Shown in pieces: positions 44,629-53,635 of a stretch of DNA of 64,000 nt (the stretch's first letter is position 1; the number at the start of each line of letters is the position of its first letter). The position numbers and the translations under genes were made by a program. The notes below the pieces were generated by a model, which was not told the DNA's origin, did not search any database, and worked only from the letters and a program-made list of their open reading frames with translations. Source of the DNA: Candidatus Poribacteria bacterium (GTDB lineage: Bacteria; Poribacteria; WGA-4E; WGA-3G); the NCBI GenBank assembly GCA_012270865.1, contig JAAXHL010000113.1, positions 1-64,000 of the forward strand, given 5' to 3'.

Positions 44629-44654
44629 TGCAGGCGGGGTTTGTAACCCCGCCT
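44629..44654. repeat. Family A GC-rich palindrome
   Basis: TGCAGGCGGGGTTTGTAACC followed by CCGCCT. A complete member of the family. Confidence 0.8.
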
Positions 44655-44701
44655 TTTGCGAATCTGTACTTAATTTTGGGTTCTATTATAAAAGTGAGGG
44701 G

Positions 44702-46024
44702 TTACGCATCAAGATGTGCACCAATTTGTTTCAAGACATTTTCGTAGTTTGCCTCTAATTCGATCGGTGTATTTAGATAACGGGGTGGCGGTTCGTCAGG
44801 TATGATATTGTGGTATGCGACTTTGAACTCCGGGAACTTCAGACCACTCGCCGTGGAGATGACAATGACTCGTTCATCTGGAAGGATCTGTTTACGCTCC
44901 ACCATTTTTATTAGCACCGCCAAAGCGACCCCTGTGTGCGGACAATTGAACAGACCTGTTCTGTCCGCTCTCGCCGCAGCGTCTGCCAATTCTGCTTCCG
45001 ATGCTTGGTCTACGATACCGTCGAATTGTTTCAAGACTCGGATAGCGCGGTGGATTGAGACCGGATTACCGATCTGAATCGCTGTGGCTTGTGTCGATTG
45101 TGCTGTAATCGCGTGGAATTCTGTGAATCCGGTTTGGTAGCTTCGATAGAGCGGGTTAGCGCGTTCGGCTTGCGCACAAGCGATACGCGGCAGTTTATCA
45201 GTAATACCGAGTTCATACATCATCAAGAAACCGAGTCCGAGTGCTGAGACGTTACCGAGGTTACCCCCCGGAATAATAATCCAATCTGGGACTTCCCAAT
45301 CAAACTGCTGGACGATCTCAATGCTTATTGTTTTTTGCCCTTCGATGCGGAGCGAATTAATAGAATTAGCAAGATAGAAGTCCTTCCGTGCCGAAAGTTT
45401 TTGGACGATTTCCATGCATCCGTCGAAATCTGTCTCGAGGGAGAGCGTCAGTGCACCGTTAGCGATCGGTTGGATGAGCTGCTCACGCGTAACTTTGGCT
45501 TTCGGTAGCAGGATAATTGCTGGAATACCGGCTGCTGATGCGTACGCTGCGAGGGAGGCAGAGGTATCACCCGTTGAGGCGCACATAACGGCTCGGATGT
45601 TTCCTGAATCTGCGATAATCTGGTTGACCATTGAGACGAGGACAGTCATCCCAAGGTCTTTAAAAGAACCGGTATGGCTGTTCCCGCACTGCTTAATCCA
45701 GAGGTCTTTTAAGCCGAGTTGTTCACCGAAACGTTCTGCCCAGAACAGATTGGTGCCACCCTCATACATAGAGATGATGTTAGCATCGTCGATGTTTGGA
45801 CAGACGAACTCCTTTTTGCCCCAGACCCCACTGCCGTAAGGATATTGTGTCCGCATGTAGCGCTGTTCAAAGAGCGATTTCCAGTCGCCAGCACTCCGCT
45901 GCTTCAGCACGTCCATATCGTGCTTGACGGCTAAGAGTCCGTCGCAGTTTTTGCAGCGATAGATAACTTCCGTGAGTGGATAGGTGCATCCGTTACTGCA
46001 CTCAAACCAGGCATTATAGTCCAT
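44702..46024 (-). CDS. thrC: Threonine synthase
   Basis: 440 residues. It converts O-phosphohomoserine to threonine with pyridoxal phosphate. The N-terminal ribbon-like segment FECSNGCTYPLTEVIYRCKNCDG is typical of one threonine synthase branch. The PLP lysine is in GNSHTGSFKDLGMTV; phosphate-loop text follows in CASTGDTSASLAAYA, and GNLGNVSALGLG and FNCPHTGVALA are further family motifs. The start overlaps the scpB stop by one base (TAATG), so it belongs to the scpA-scpB-thrC transcript. No other threonine gene is in the window. Confidence 0.93.
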   Translation of the reverse strand: MDYNAWFECSNGCTYPLTEVIYRCKNCDGLLAVKHDMDVLKQRSAGDWKSLFEQRYMRTQYPYGSGVWGKKEFVCPNIDDANIISMYEGGTNLFWAERFGEQLGLKDLWIKQCGNSHTGSFKDLGMTVLVSMVNQIIADSGNIRAVMCASTGDTSASLAAYASAAGIPAIILLPKAKVTREQLIQPIANGALTLSLETDFDGCMEIVQKLSARKDFYLANSINSLRIEGQKTISIEIVQQFDWEVPDWIIIPGGNLGNVSALGLGFLMMYELGITDKLPRIACAQAERANPLYRSYQTGFTEFHAITAQSTQATAIQIGNPVSIHRAIRVLKQFDGIVDQASEAELADAAARADRTGLFNCPHTGVALAVLIKMVERKQILPDERVIVISTASGLKFPEFKVAYHNIIPDEPPPRYLNTPIELEANYENVLKQIGAHLDA

Positions 46025-46662
46025 TACTCTGTGGCTTCCTCCGTGGCAACGGGAAGGAGCGGTTGGGGGGACTCGCTTCCGTTCGGTATACTAAGGAGTT
46101 CGTCGATTTCATCGGGTGAAGGCAATTCAGTAGCGTCCTTCAGACCGAAGTGTTGAAGGAATTCGTCTGTCGTAGAGAAGAGCAGTGAGCGCCCATCTTT
46201 TCTCCCTGTGATGCGGACAAGCCCTTTCTCAAGGAGTGAGTTAAGGACGCTATCGCTGTTTACACCTCGAATTGTTGCAACATCGCTACGCGTGACAGGC
46301 TGCTTGTATGCAACGATGGCGAGCGTCTCAAGCGCAGAAGGAGACAGTGTGACACGCACCTGTCGCGTATAAAATTTCTCTATCCATTCCGAATATTCTG
46401 GACGCGAACAAATTTGGTATCCATTCGCAATTTCGACGAGGCGGAAACTTCGACCCATTTCTTCATAGTCATTGTTGAGTTCAGAAAGTCCTCTCCGAAT
46501 GGCGCGTTTATCTATCTCCGGCAGCGCACTTTGGAACTGGTCCACCGAAATCGGTTCACTCGCGGCAAAAAGGATCGCTTCCAAAATCGATTTGAGTTTT
46601 TCGTCCGATATCAGGTATATTTCTTCTATTGGGTTGACAGCGGTAACGTTTTCAGAATCCAT
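46024..46662 (-). CDS. scpB: Segregation and condensation protein B
   Basis: 212 residues. ScpB, with ScpA and SMC, forms the condensin-like complex that compacts the chromosome. Two winged-helix domains: LKSILEAILFAASEPISVDQF, then VTLSPSALETLAIVAYKQPVTRSDVATIRGVNSD and VRITGRKDGRSLLFSTTDEFLQHFGL, all diagnostic. A tail of about 35 residues beyond the conserved core is acidic and proline-rich. Lies 11 bases after scpA. Confidence 0.95.
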   Translation of the reverse strand: MDSENVTAVNPIEEIYLISDEKLKSILEAILFAASEPISVDQFQSALPEIDKRAIRRGLSELNNDYEEMGRSFRLVEIANGYQICSRPEYSEWIEKFYTRQVRVTLSPSALETLAIVAYKQPVTRSDVATIRGVNSDSVLNSLLEKGLVRITGRKDGRSLLFSTTDEFLQHFGLKDATELPSPDEIDELLSIPNGSESPQPLLPVATEEATE

Positions 46663-46673
46663 AAGTAAAATTC

Positions 46674-47534
46674 CTAATAGCCTCGTTCTTCTGAACGGGC
46701 GGTTTCTACAGTCGGAGGCGGCGCGATCTCGCGATCGGGTGCCTGCTGTTCTTGTTTAACGATATAGATGCTCTCGAAATGACCTGTCTGAACCGTGGCG
46801 ATTTTTCCTATACGAATCAGTTCTAAAATAGCGAGAAAGGTAACGATCCAATCTGTCTTACTCGCAGATAACGGGAACAGTTCCTCAAATAGCAGTTGGT
46901 CGGCAATCTCTAAGTGCCGCTCAATGAAGGCAATTTTATCTTCAACGGTGATCGTCTCTTCCTCGACCGTCTCGTACAATTCTTCGTGGTTTTCTACCTC
47001 TGCAGCTCGGTCGTTCACGTGCTTGAAGGCGGAGAGCAGATCAAATAGTGTCGCTCGAATCTCGTAGGCGCGTGAGCCATCTAAATCGGCGTGTAGTTTT
47101 GGACTTCGGTTGTAGACAAAAGTTTGACGTTCCGCGTAAACATCTAAGACCTGTGCTGCTTCTTTGAACCGTTTGTACGCTAAGAGTTGTTTGACGAGTT
47201 GTTCCTCGTCACCGATCGGGAGTTCGTCGTTTGGTGTGAGTTGTGGAAGAATGCTCTGCGATTTTATATGCAGAAGCGTCGCTGCCATTACCAAAAATTC
47301 GGATGCGACATCTAAATCTAACTGCTCCATTAGATTGACGTATTCGAGGTACCGATCAGTGATTTGCGCAATCTGGATATCGTGAATATCCATCTCCTCT
47401 TTCTGGATCAGATGGAGAAGCAGATCGAGCGGTCCCTCAAAGCCGTCTAACTTGACCGAGTAGATCGGTGCTATGGTAGTGGACACGGCTTCTGAATCTT
47501 GATTTTCGAGAGTTTCGATTGTTTCGGTGAACAT
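46674..47534 (-). CDS. scpA: Segregation and condensation protein A
   Basis: 286 residues. ScpA is the kleisin that bridges SMC heads. Diagnostic N-terminal text: YSVKLDGFEGPLDLLLHLIQKEEMDIHDIQIAQITDRYLEY. The middle FLVMAATLLHIKSQSILP and the C-terminal winged helix with FLAILELIRIGKIATVQ are in place. The extra N-terminal 25 residues and the acidic linker are variable. First gene of scpA-scpB-thrC on this strand; the M50 protease gene is 71 bases upstream. Confidence 0.95.
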   Translation of the reverse strand: MFTETIETLENQDSEAVSTTIAPIYSVKLDGFEGPLDLLLHLIQKEEMDIHDIQIAQITDRYLEYVNLMEQLDLDVASEFLVMAATLLHIKSQSILPQLTPNDELPIGDEEQLVKQLLAYKRFKEAAQVLDVYAERQTFVYNRSPKLHADLDGSRAYEIRATLFDLLSAFKHVNDRAAEVENHEELYETVEEETITVEDKIAFIERHLEIADQLLFEELFPLSASKTDWIVTFLAILELIRIGKIATVQTGHFESIYIVKQEQQAPDREIAPPPTVETARSEERGY

Positions 47535-47605
47535 ATATTTGGTGCTTTCAGCGTTTTAGATGTCTAAAGTGTATGCGTTGAGATTTACGATAGAAACCGA
47601 AATTT

Positions 47606-48295
47606 TTATCGTAAGCCGACAATTTGTGCTATTAAATCGTGTATTGCATAGATGACGTGAAATAGGTATCCGAACACATTGGGTACAAGCGGCAGAAAAT
47701 GCGGTAGAAAGATAAGACACATCAAAATAGGCATTCCGTAAGGCATTGATTTTTCAAATTGACGTGCAGCACTTTCGGGGAGCAAGCCTCGGACAACGCT
47801 GAATCCGTCTAACGGAAAAAGCGGAAGCATGTTAAACACTGCAAGTGCGACACTATAAAATGCCATAGGTTTAACCACTCGCAAATATATTACGGCGTGA
47901 AGTGAAGATTTAGACGGATTAAACGGTGTAAATTCCAATGCTATCCGGAGTAGTACTAAAATTAAGAAAGTAAGGAATATATTCATAGCGGGTCCCGCTG
48001 CTGCAATCAGCATCAGGTCCCGCCTCGGATTCTTCAGATTGTAAGGATTCACTGGCACCGGTTTTGCCCACCCAATACCCGGAACACTAAAAAGTGCCAT
48101 AGACAACGGTATTAGTACTGTACCCCAAAGGTCGATGTGAACTCCTGGATTCAAAGAACTCCTTCCTAAATCACGTGCGGTCGGGTCACCTAACATATCT
48201 GCTGATTTGGCATGTCCCCACTCATGGAAGGTCAACAAGATAATAAACTGTACCACCACAAGTATTGCGAAGTATATTTGTTCTGGGCTGAACAT
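47606..48295 (-). CDS. Site-2 protease family (M50) membrane metalloprotease
   Basis: 229 residues with about six membrane helices. The zinc motif HEWGH is in LLTFHEWGHAKSADMLGDPTA, and the third ligand Asp is in NMLPLFPLDGFSV (N-x-x-P-x-x-P-x-D-G). PGIGWAKPVPVNPYNLKNPRRD is the conserved PDZ-less S2P loop. The small soluble-loop type lacks PDZ domains. Members near scpA are common and are usually of unknown substrate. The gene is 71 bases upstream of scpA on the same strand. Confidence 0.88.
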   Translation of the reverse strand: MFSPEQIYFAILVVVQFIILLTFHEWGHAKSADMLGDPTARDLGRSSLNPGVHIDLWGTVLIPLSMALFSVPGIGWAKPVPVNPYNLKNPRRDLMLIAAAGPAMNIFLTFLILVLLRIALEFTPFNPSKSSLHAVIYLRVVKPMAFYSVALAVFNMLPLFPLDGFSVVRGLLPESAARQFEKSMPYGMPILMCLIFLPHFLPLVPNVFGYLFHVIYAIHDLIAQIVGLR

Positions 48296-48339
48296 ATTCT
48301 ATCTTATTTTCATCCTATTTCATTTGGCTAAGATTATTG

Positions 48340-49803
48340 TTAAGCTGTATAGGTTTTGAATTCCGCCAATCGACAAGATGCTTCCGACTTTGTCGCAATT
48401 TTTCCATCTAACTGTGCAGCGAATAGTTGCCAGAGTTGCGTTTTAAACGTTGGTCCAGGTTTTTCACCAAGTGCGATCAAATCTTGTCCAGTGATAAACG
48501 GTTGAACCTTGCGAAGAACAAGAAAGTAGTTTTTTATTTTTTCTCGCTGCCATTCCGCGACTGTTGTCCCTTCAGATGCCAAGACCAACGCCTCAGTCGG
48601 GGACGGTTTGAACAATTGATAAATTTCGCTCGGTTTTACTGAGTGTTTTAATAAAGCAAGTGTCTCTTTTAACTGTTTGTAAGCAGTAAGCGGAGTCTCT
48701 ACTCGAAAGAGACTCCTTTCTCCACACACGTAAGTTATTCCGCTACTTGTTGAAACATCTGCATCGACGATACACCATTTTCCGTTGTGATGTTCAATTA
48801 CGGCATTTTGGGACAGCGGATATCCGAGTTTCTCAAAGGCAGCATGCGTTACTTTTTCAAGCGAAACCTGCTGATTCTCCGCTTGTGCCGGACTTACCAA
48901 CCTCTGGAGTTGATGTTTCAATGTAAGCCTGAAACTGAGTGCTTCAATTTGATATATCGGCATCTCCGTACCGAAGAGTGCCATCCAAAGGACGAGTTGA
49001 GGCTCGAATTCTTCATCAGCGAGATGCTCAGATGCCCAAGCGGTTGCGCGTTGTGCGGCTCGGAAATCGGACGCAAAGTTTGATGAAATTTGCCACCCGG
49101 TACAAATAGTTTCCCATACACCGACTTTTGTGAGTCGGTCTACAATCTCCGGCGCATTTTTTTCAAGGAGTACTCTATCAATCTCGTTCCGTATCCGTTC
49201 ACCGGTCAGTTGTGCCAGCACTGGGAGTGCCTCTCGGATAAGCGTCTCATCATTCTCAGCGATTTGGAAACCGTAGCGTCCAGCATACCGATACGCACGG
49301 AAGATACGCGTCGGGTCGTCAATAAAACTCCGATTGTGAAGCACCCGAACGGTACCCGATTCAAGATCCGCCAATCCACCAGTCTCATCAACGATAGTGC
49401 CGAAAGCCGTTGGGTCTAAACGCATCGCGAGTGCGTTGATGGAAAAATCCCGTCGACGTAAGTCGTCAGTGATGCTTCCGCTTTGCACTATAGGTAACGT
49501 CCCTGAACCTTGATAAGTTTCACGACGCGCGGTGACGAAATCCACTTTAGGTAGGTCGGTATTCTGAGGTGTGACAGTTGCCGTGCCAAATTGTGCATGC
49601 GCCTCAAGTGTCCCGCTCCAACGGTCACACATTGCTTGTGCCACTCGGATTGCGTCCCCTTCTACAACGATGTCAATATCGGGACTCGGTCGCTTGAGGA
49701 GAAGGTCTCGGACGAACCCACCGACAAGATAAGCATTTTTTCCTTCAACTTCACCGATTTCGCATAATAGGTTTAAGATCGGTTCGGGTATATTGGGTAT
49801 CAT
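48340..49803 (-). CDS. CCA-adding/poly(A) polymerase family nucleotidyltransferase
   Basis: 487 residues. Class II tRNA nucleotidyltransferase family: YLVGGFVRDLLLKRPSPDIDIVVEGD carries the G-G-x-V-R-D and catalytic D-x-D, followed by TATVTPQNTDLPKVDFVTARRETY, RRDFSINALAM and the DPTRIFRAYRYAGRYGF head-neck block. The C-terminal 200 residues include tRNA-binding helices. It could be a full CCA enzyme or only an A- or CC-adding member. It is 44 bases upstream of the M50 gene on the same strand. Confidence 0.85.
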   Translation of the reverse strand: MIPNIPEPILNLLCEIGEVEGKNAYLVGGFVRDLLLKRPSPDIDIVVEGDAIRVAQAMCDRWSGTLEAHAQFGTATVTPQNTDLPKVDFVTARRETYQGSGTLPIVQSGSITDDLRRRDFSINALAMRLDPTAFGTIVDETGGLADLESGTVRVLHNRSFIDDPTRIFRAYRYAGRYGFQIAENDETLIREALPVLAQLTGERIRNEIDRVLLEKNAPEIVDRLTKVGVWETICTGWQISSNFASDFRAAQRATAWASEHLADEEFEPQLVLWMALFGTEMPIYQIEALSFRLTLKHQLQRLVSPAQAENQQVSLEKVTHAAFEKLGYPLSQNAVIEHHNGKWCIVDADVSTSSGITYVCGERSLFRVETPLTAYKQLKETLALLKHSVKPSEIYQLFKPSPTEALVLASEGTTVAEWQREKIKNYFLVLRKVQPFITGQDLIALGEKPGPTFKTQLWQLFAAQLDGKIATKSEASCRLAEFKTYTA

Positions 49804-49872
49804 TTTTCTGATGTCGAACGAGGTTGCAGAACCGCATCCTATCTGAAGGAGAGGTGCATTTTTAAAATACTT

Positions 49873-49965
49873 ATACCATTTCCAAATGATGCTATTGCAT
49901 TACCGGTTTTCATGAAATATATGGCGATGCGGAACAAACTAACAGTTTATTCTACAAAAGAGAAA
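49873..49965. mobile_element. TIR element, family D, truncated copy
   Basis: Starts with ATACCATT (49873-49880) and follows the copy at 44400 over about 85 bases, ending with TTCTACAAAAGAG; the right inverted repeat is missing. It ends at the 3' end of the cyclase gene (stop at 49971). Confidence 0.65.
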
Positions 49966-49970
49966 TCGTA

Positions 49971-50651
49971 TTACACGAAGGCGAACACACGTGTCGGCGC
50001 GCCGGAACTTCGTGCCAATTTTAGTGGAGCAATCACTACGTAGAAATACGTCGGTAATTGACTCAAATTACAGAGGTCTTCGACGTGCGGGACACCGGCT
50101 CCGAGAAAGACGAGATGGGCAGGCGGTAAGCCGTCGTGCAACGGTGGGTGTCCTGCAACCGAGTCGATGCTACACGCATCAGTGCCGATGACTTTTATGC
50201 CTTTTTCGACGAGCAGTTCCGCGGCATCCTCACTGAAACCGATCCACTCTCGGTTGAAGTTATCTTGGTAGACGAATCTATCCATCCCTGTCCGCATAAA
50301 AACGATACTATCTTTTGGAATCTCACCGTTTTCGGCGATCCACGCCTTAATATCTTCGGCGGTCACAGCATCGTTCGGTTTCTTGATTGCCGAAAAGTCC
50401 ATTAGGATCGCGTGTCCTGTCAGTTTCTCTTTTGGAATCTCGGCAATAGTTGCGCCGCCGGGGTACATTAAACAGGGCGCATCCATGTGCGTAGAGTAGT
50501 GCCCAGACGTGTCAATGCGGCTTTCAAAGTAGCCATCTTTTTCCAACGTCGCTTGGTCATAAATTTTAGCAGGATCAATCGGTAATTCACACGGACTCTT
50601 TTCATCGACCACGTAAGACAGATCCAGCACATCCCGAAACTCAAGGTTCAT
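49971..50651 (-). CDS. Cyclase-family protein (kynurenine formamidase-like)
   Basis: 226 residues, RBS AAGGAG. Metal-dependent hydrolases of this family bear H-x-x-T-H-x-D-x-P: here SGHYSTHMDAPCLMYPGG. The end of the active site is visible in KVIGTDACSIDSVAG. Members act as arylformamidase, isatin hydrolase or similar. The first half of the metal motif lacks the G of H-x-G-T-H, so the exact activity is uncertain. A good extended -10 promoter lies 50 bases upstream. Confidence 0.82.
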   Translation of the reverse strand: MNLEFRDVLDLSYVVDEKSPCELPIDPAKIYDQATLEKDGYFESRIDTSGHYSTHMDAPCLMYPGGATIAEIPKEKLTGHAILMDFSAIKKPNDAVTAEDIKAWIAENGEIPKDSIVFMRTGMDRFVYQDNFNREWIGFSEDAAELLVEKGIKVIGTDACSIDSVAGHPPLHDGLPPAHLVFLGAGVPHVEDLCNLSQLPTYFYVVIAPLKLARSSGAPTRVFAFV

Positions 50652-50704
50652 TTTGTTGTGTTCTCCTTCCTACAACATGTCGCCTTTACCAGGCTCTGTT
50701 ATGT

Positions 50705-50733
50705 AGTATAACACACCCGCTTGAAATATTCAA
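50705..50733 (-). promoter_or_regulatory. Extended -10 promoter of the cyclase gene
   Basis: On the minus strand: TTGAAT (50733-50728), a 17-base spacer, then TATACT (50710-50705) in the extended form TGTTATACT. It shares the block GTGTTATACT with promoters at 61279 and 62733. Confidence 0.65.
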
Positions 50734-50814
50734 GAAAATCATATCTTGGGTCCTCCAGAAAAGTGCATCCGTTTTGATGTATAAATGAAAACTATTTCGT
50801 CCAGAAGGGAGACT

Positions 50815-51690
50815 ATGCGCCATAAGATCATTTACAGACATTGGCAGCCTGGTGATGATGATGCAGTTTTAGAGTTGTTGTTACCTGCTGAGCAAGTTGA
50901 TGAGAACATCTATAGAAATAAGGACATTGAAGCGGAAGGGATACGTTTAGCACTTGTCGATGAAAGAGTCGTAGGTCATGTGTGGGGTGAACCCTGTTCA
51001 TTTTTCATTGAAGACAAGTGCCAGAGGTTTGTAAGTGTAGGTGCTGTCTTTGTTGCACAAGATATGCGTCGCCAAGGGGTTGCAACCCGATTAATGCAGG
51101 AGCTGCATGTCCATTTTCAGACAAAGGGTTATCGTGGCAGCATTCTTGATGTTGATGAAGAAGCCGCTATTCGATTGTATCAGAAAGTTGGTTATCAGCA
51201 ATTTACACAAGATTTACAAACGCAACTTCTACCAAATCAGAGTCCCACGCAACTCGAATGGGCGGAAGTGAATCTAAGCGATTTAAGGGCTTTACCTCAG
51301 TTGGATGAGGTGTGGGCAAAACAGAATTTTCCTGTTAGCTGCGATCGACAAAGTATAAAAGTGAATCAGTATACTATGGGTGGGTACCGCGTTTTGCGTC
51401 AGGGTCAAAACATTGTCGGTTATGCAAGATGGGATGAACCCTCAGAATATTATCGACATGGATTAATCCGTGACCCTATTGCACCGGATGTGGATCCGAT
51501 GGAAGTTATTGCATCAGTCCAATCGGCAATACCGGCAACCCGCACTTGGCAAACAGCGGAAGGCGGAAAGTATGAGGCACCACTTCGGTCATACGGTTAT
51601 ACATTTGAACCCACAGGAACAGTTATAATGCTTTCATCCTTCGGTCAGGAAATCGATTTGACGGGATACCACCGGACCGCTTGGTGGTGA
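50815..51690 (+). CDS. GNAT-family N-acetyltransferase (paralogue 1)
   Basis: 291 residues from ATG 50815, with AGAAGGGAG upstream; a longer frame to 50785 adds ten. The N-terminal 150 residues are a GNAT domain, with the acetyl-CoA loop in FVAQDMRRQGVATRLMQEL (R-x-x-G-x-A). The C-terminal 140 residues are a second, beta-rich domain (YTMGGYRVLRQGQNIVGYARWDE). It is tandem with a close paralogue 35 bases downstream. The acetyl acceptor is unknown. Confidence 0.8.
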   Translation: MRHKIIYRHWQPGDDDAVLELLLPAEQVDENIYRNKDIEAEGIRLALVDERVVGHVWGEPCSFFIEDKCQRFVSVGAVFVAQDMRRQGVATRLMQELHVHFQTKGYRGSILDVDEEAAIRLYQKVGYQQFTQDLQTQLLPNQSPTQLEWAEVNLSDLRALPQLDEVWAKQNFPVSCDRQSIKVNQYTMGGYRVLRQGQNIVGYARWDEPSEYYRHGLIRDPIAPDVDPMEVIASVQSAIPATRTWQTAEGGKYEAPLRSYGYTFEPTGTVIMLSSFGQEIDLTGYHRTAWW

Positions 51691-51725
51691 AATTGATAGG
51701 AAGTTAAAAAATTAGAGGAGACATA

Positions 51726-52619
51726 ATGCGTAACACGATTACTTACAGACACTGGCAGCCCGGTGATGATGACGCAATTTTGGAGTTGTTGTCAGCAGGG
51801 CCCTTCAATATCAGTAGAGATTACTATCAAAAGAAGTTTAATGACAGATATCTCGAACCAGAAGGTGTTCGTTTGGCACTCGTCAACGAAAGAGTTGTTG
51901 GACATGTATTCGGTTCAGAAACTTATATGTTTCTTGAGGGCGAACCCCAAGATTTTGGGATGGTAACAGTTATGTATGTTGCCCCTGACATGCGCCGCCG
52001 AGGTATCGCAACCCGATTGATGCAAGAACTGAATCCATATCTTCAGAGAAAAGGCTATCGAGGATGTATTCTTGATACAGATACAAGAGAAGCGTATCAA
52101 TTATATCGGAAGGTCGGATGTCAAGAGGTTACCAGGGAGTTACGTACACAACTCTCGCCACGTTCCGATGTCTCTGAACTCAAATGGATGGAGGTGAATC
52201 CTGAAGATTTTGATGTTCTACATGAGATTAAAAAGAGATGGGCAGACCAAAATTTTCCTGTGTATTGGAATCCTGAATACCCAGAGGTCCATCAATTCAA
52301 TATGAAGCAGTATCGGGTCTTGCGTCGCCACGAAAGCATTGTCGGTTATGCGAAATGGGACGAACCCTCAAAATACCATCCGGAAGGCTTGGCTCGGGAC
52401 CCGATGGTACCAGATGAAGACCCGATGGCAGTTATTGCATCAGTGCAAGCAGCGATTTCGACACCACGCGCGTGGAAAACAGCCGACGGAAGTCGATATG
52501 AAAATCCGCTCCGTTCCCTCGGATGCACACTCCAATCAACAGAGAAGGTGGAGATGCTATTGTCTTTTGGTCCTGAAATTGATTGGCGTGGACTTGCGCG
52601 GACACGACCTTTTTGGTAA
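51726..52619 (+). CDS. GNAT-family N-acetyltransferase (paralogue 2)
   Basis: 297 residues, RBS AGAGGAGA. It matches paralogue 1 along its full length: the same opening YRHWQPGDDDAILELL, the acetyl-CoA motif YVAPDMRRRGIATRLMQEL and the same C-terminal domain (YRVLRRHESIVGYAKWDEPS). The two adjacent copies most likely arose by tandem duplication. Paralogue 2 has a longer loop (SAGPFNISRDYYQKKF) where paralogue 1 is short. Confidence 0.8.
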   Translation: MRNTITYRHWQPGDDDAILELLSAGPFNISRDYYQKKFNDRYLEPEGVRLALVNERVVGHVFGSETYMFLEGEPQDFGMVTVMYVAPDMRRRGIATRLMQELNPYLQRKGYRGCILDTDTREAYQLYRKVGCQEVTRELRTQLSPRSDVSELKWMEVNPEDFDVLHEIKKRWADQNFPVYWNPEYPEVHQFNMKQYRVLRRHESIVGYAKWDEPSKYHPEGLARDPMVPDEDPMAVIASVQAAISTPRAWKTADGSRYENPLRSLGCTLQSTEKVEMLLSFGPEIDWRGLARTRPFW

Positions 52620-52683
52620 CGCCTTACTGATAAAAACCTGAATTTACCAAAAAATTGGGATTAGGCATCTTTAAAAGTAATTG

Positions 52684-52708
52684 GGCGGGGTTACAAACCC
52701 CGCCTGCA
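52684..52708. repeat. Family A GC-rich palindrome with flanking short repeats
   Basis: GGCGGGGTTACAAACCCCGC then CTGCA. It is flanked by a short direct repeat: CCTGAATTTACCAAAA occurs at 52639 and again at about 52718, both followed by GG.TTAGGCAT..TTAAA. The second copy runs into the stop region of the inositol monophosphatase-like gene. Confidence 0.8.
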
Positions 52709-52740
52709 GTAGAGGACCTGAATTTACCAAAAGTCTGCGG

Positions 52741-53511
52741 TTAGGCATTTTTAAAGTAATCCAGTACAGTGTCGTGCAGCACACCATTTGTTGCTATGAG
52801 CGAGTCGGTATCTTTTGTAATGGGGTGTCCGTGTATATCCGTTACTTTTCCACCGGCTTCTCGGACAATAACCGTGATAGCGGCGATATCCCAAACGCTA
52901 ATCGCCGCTTCAACGACGACATCGGCTCTTGCAGAAGCCACGAGGTGATACATGTAGAAATCGCCAAATCCTCTGGAGCGCGCAACGTCGTTGATAAGGT
53001 TGTAGACACCCGGAAAGGTGCCTCTCTCTGTGAACCATCTCAGCCCACCGTGGCAGATCATTGCCTTTTCGGGTTGTGCGACACTGGAAACGGCTATCGG
53101 TCTGCCGTTGAGAAAAGCACCCCTTCCCGCCTCTGCATAAAGGAGTTCATCCAAAAGCGGTGCATTGGAGACACCGAGAATCAGGTCATCATCTTTCATT
53201 AACGCAATCTGTGTGCCGAAGATCGGGATTTTACGAATGTAGTTTTTAGTGGCATCAATCGGATCGATAATCCAGACGTAAGGTGAATCCCCTTCTTCTA
53301 TTCCGTATTCCTCCCCTAAAAACCCGTGATCTGGAAATGCCGCTTTGATAGTTTCACGAATAACTTTTTCCGCACCCCTATCAGCAAGTGTGACCGGCGT
53401 TTCATCGTCCTTCAGTTCGACGTTCATGGTATCATCAGCATAGTAAGCAGTGATAATTTCTTCAGCGTTTTTGGCTGCTTCCAACGCAACCTCCAAAAAT
53501 TGACTCGGCAT
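52741..53511 (-). CDS. Inositol-monophosphatase family phosphatase (HisN-like possible)
   Basis: 256 residues from ATG 53511, with AAAGGAG upstream; a longer frame to 53535 is disfavoured. Metal-binding motifs: DHGFLGEEYGIE (Glu-Glu), WIIDPIDATKNYIRKIPIFGTQIAL (D-P-x-D-x-T-x-N) and the final VWDIAAITVIVREAGGKVTD (W-D). Members hydrolyse inositol-1-phosphate, histidinol phosphate or 3'-phosphoadenosine nucleotides. Without other his genes nearby the substrate is undecided. Confidence 0.88.
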   Translation of the reverse strand: MPSQFLEVALEAAKNAEEIITAYYADDTMNVELKDDETPVTLADRGAEKVIRETIKAAFPDHGFLGEEYGIEEGDSPYVWIIDPIDATKNYIRKIPIFGTQIALMKDDDLILGVSNAPLLDELLYAEAGRGAFLNGRPIAVSSVAQPEKAMICHGGLRWFTERGTFPGVYNLINDVARSRGFGDFYMYHLVASARADVVVEAAISVWDIAAITVIVREAGGKVTDIHGHPITKDTDSLIATNGVLHDTVLDYFKNA

Positions 53512-53523
53512 AGAATCTCCTTT

Positions 53524-53611
53524 GGACTTACGCATTTTTTCATGAAATTCTACATAGCACGTGCGTCAGGCGGGGTTACAAACCCCGCCTGCATGGGGGC
53601 TGCGTAAGTCC
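53524..53611. mobile_element. TIR element, family B, copy 3, with nested family A palindrome
   Basis: 88 bases from GGACTTACGCA (53524-53534) to TGCGTAAGTCC (53601-53611). Its interior has the family A palindrome at 53567-53593 (CAGGCGGGGTTACA then AACCCCGCCTGCA). It lies upstream of the phosphatase gene, within its leader. Confidence 0.75.
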
Positions 53612-53635
53612 TAATCTTCTATTAGGTTCGTAAAG

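Larger units (their letters stand above)
44359..44701. other. Intergenic region with element D, a palindrome and a promoter candidate
   Basis: 343 bases between xylA and thrC, both on the minus strand. It contains the family D element at 44400-44513, a promoter candidate for xylA (44529-44558) and a family A palindrome (44629-44654). No ORF. Confidence 0.6.
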
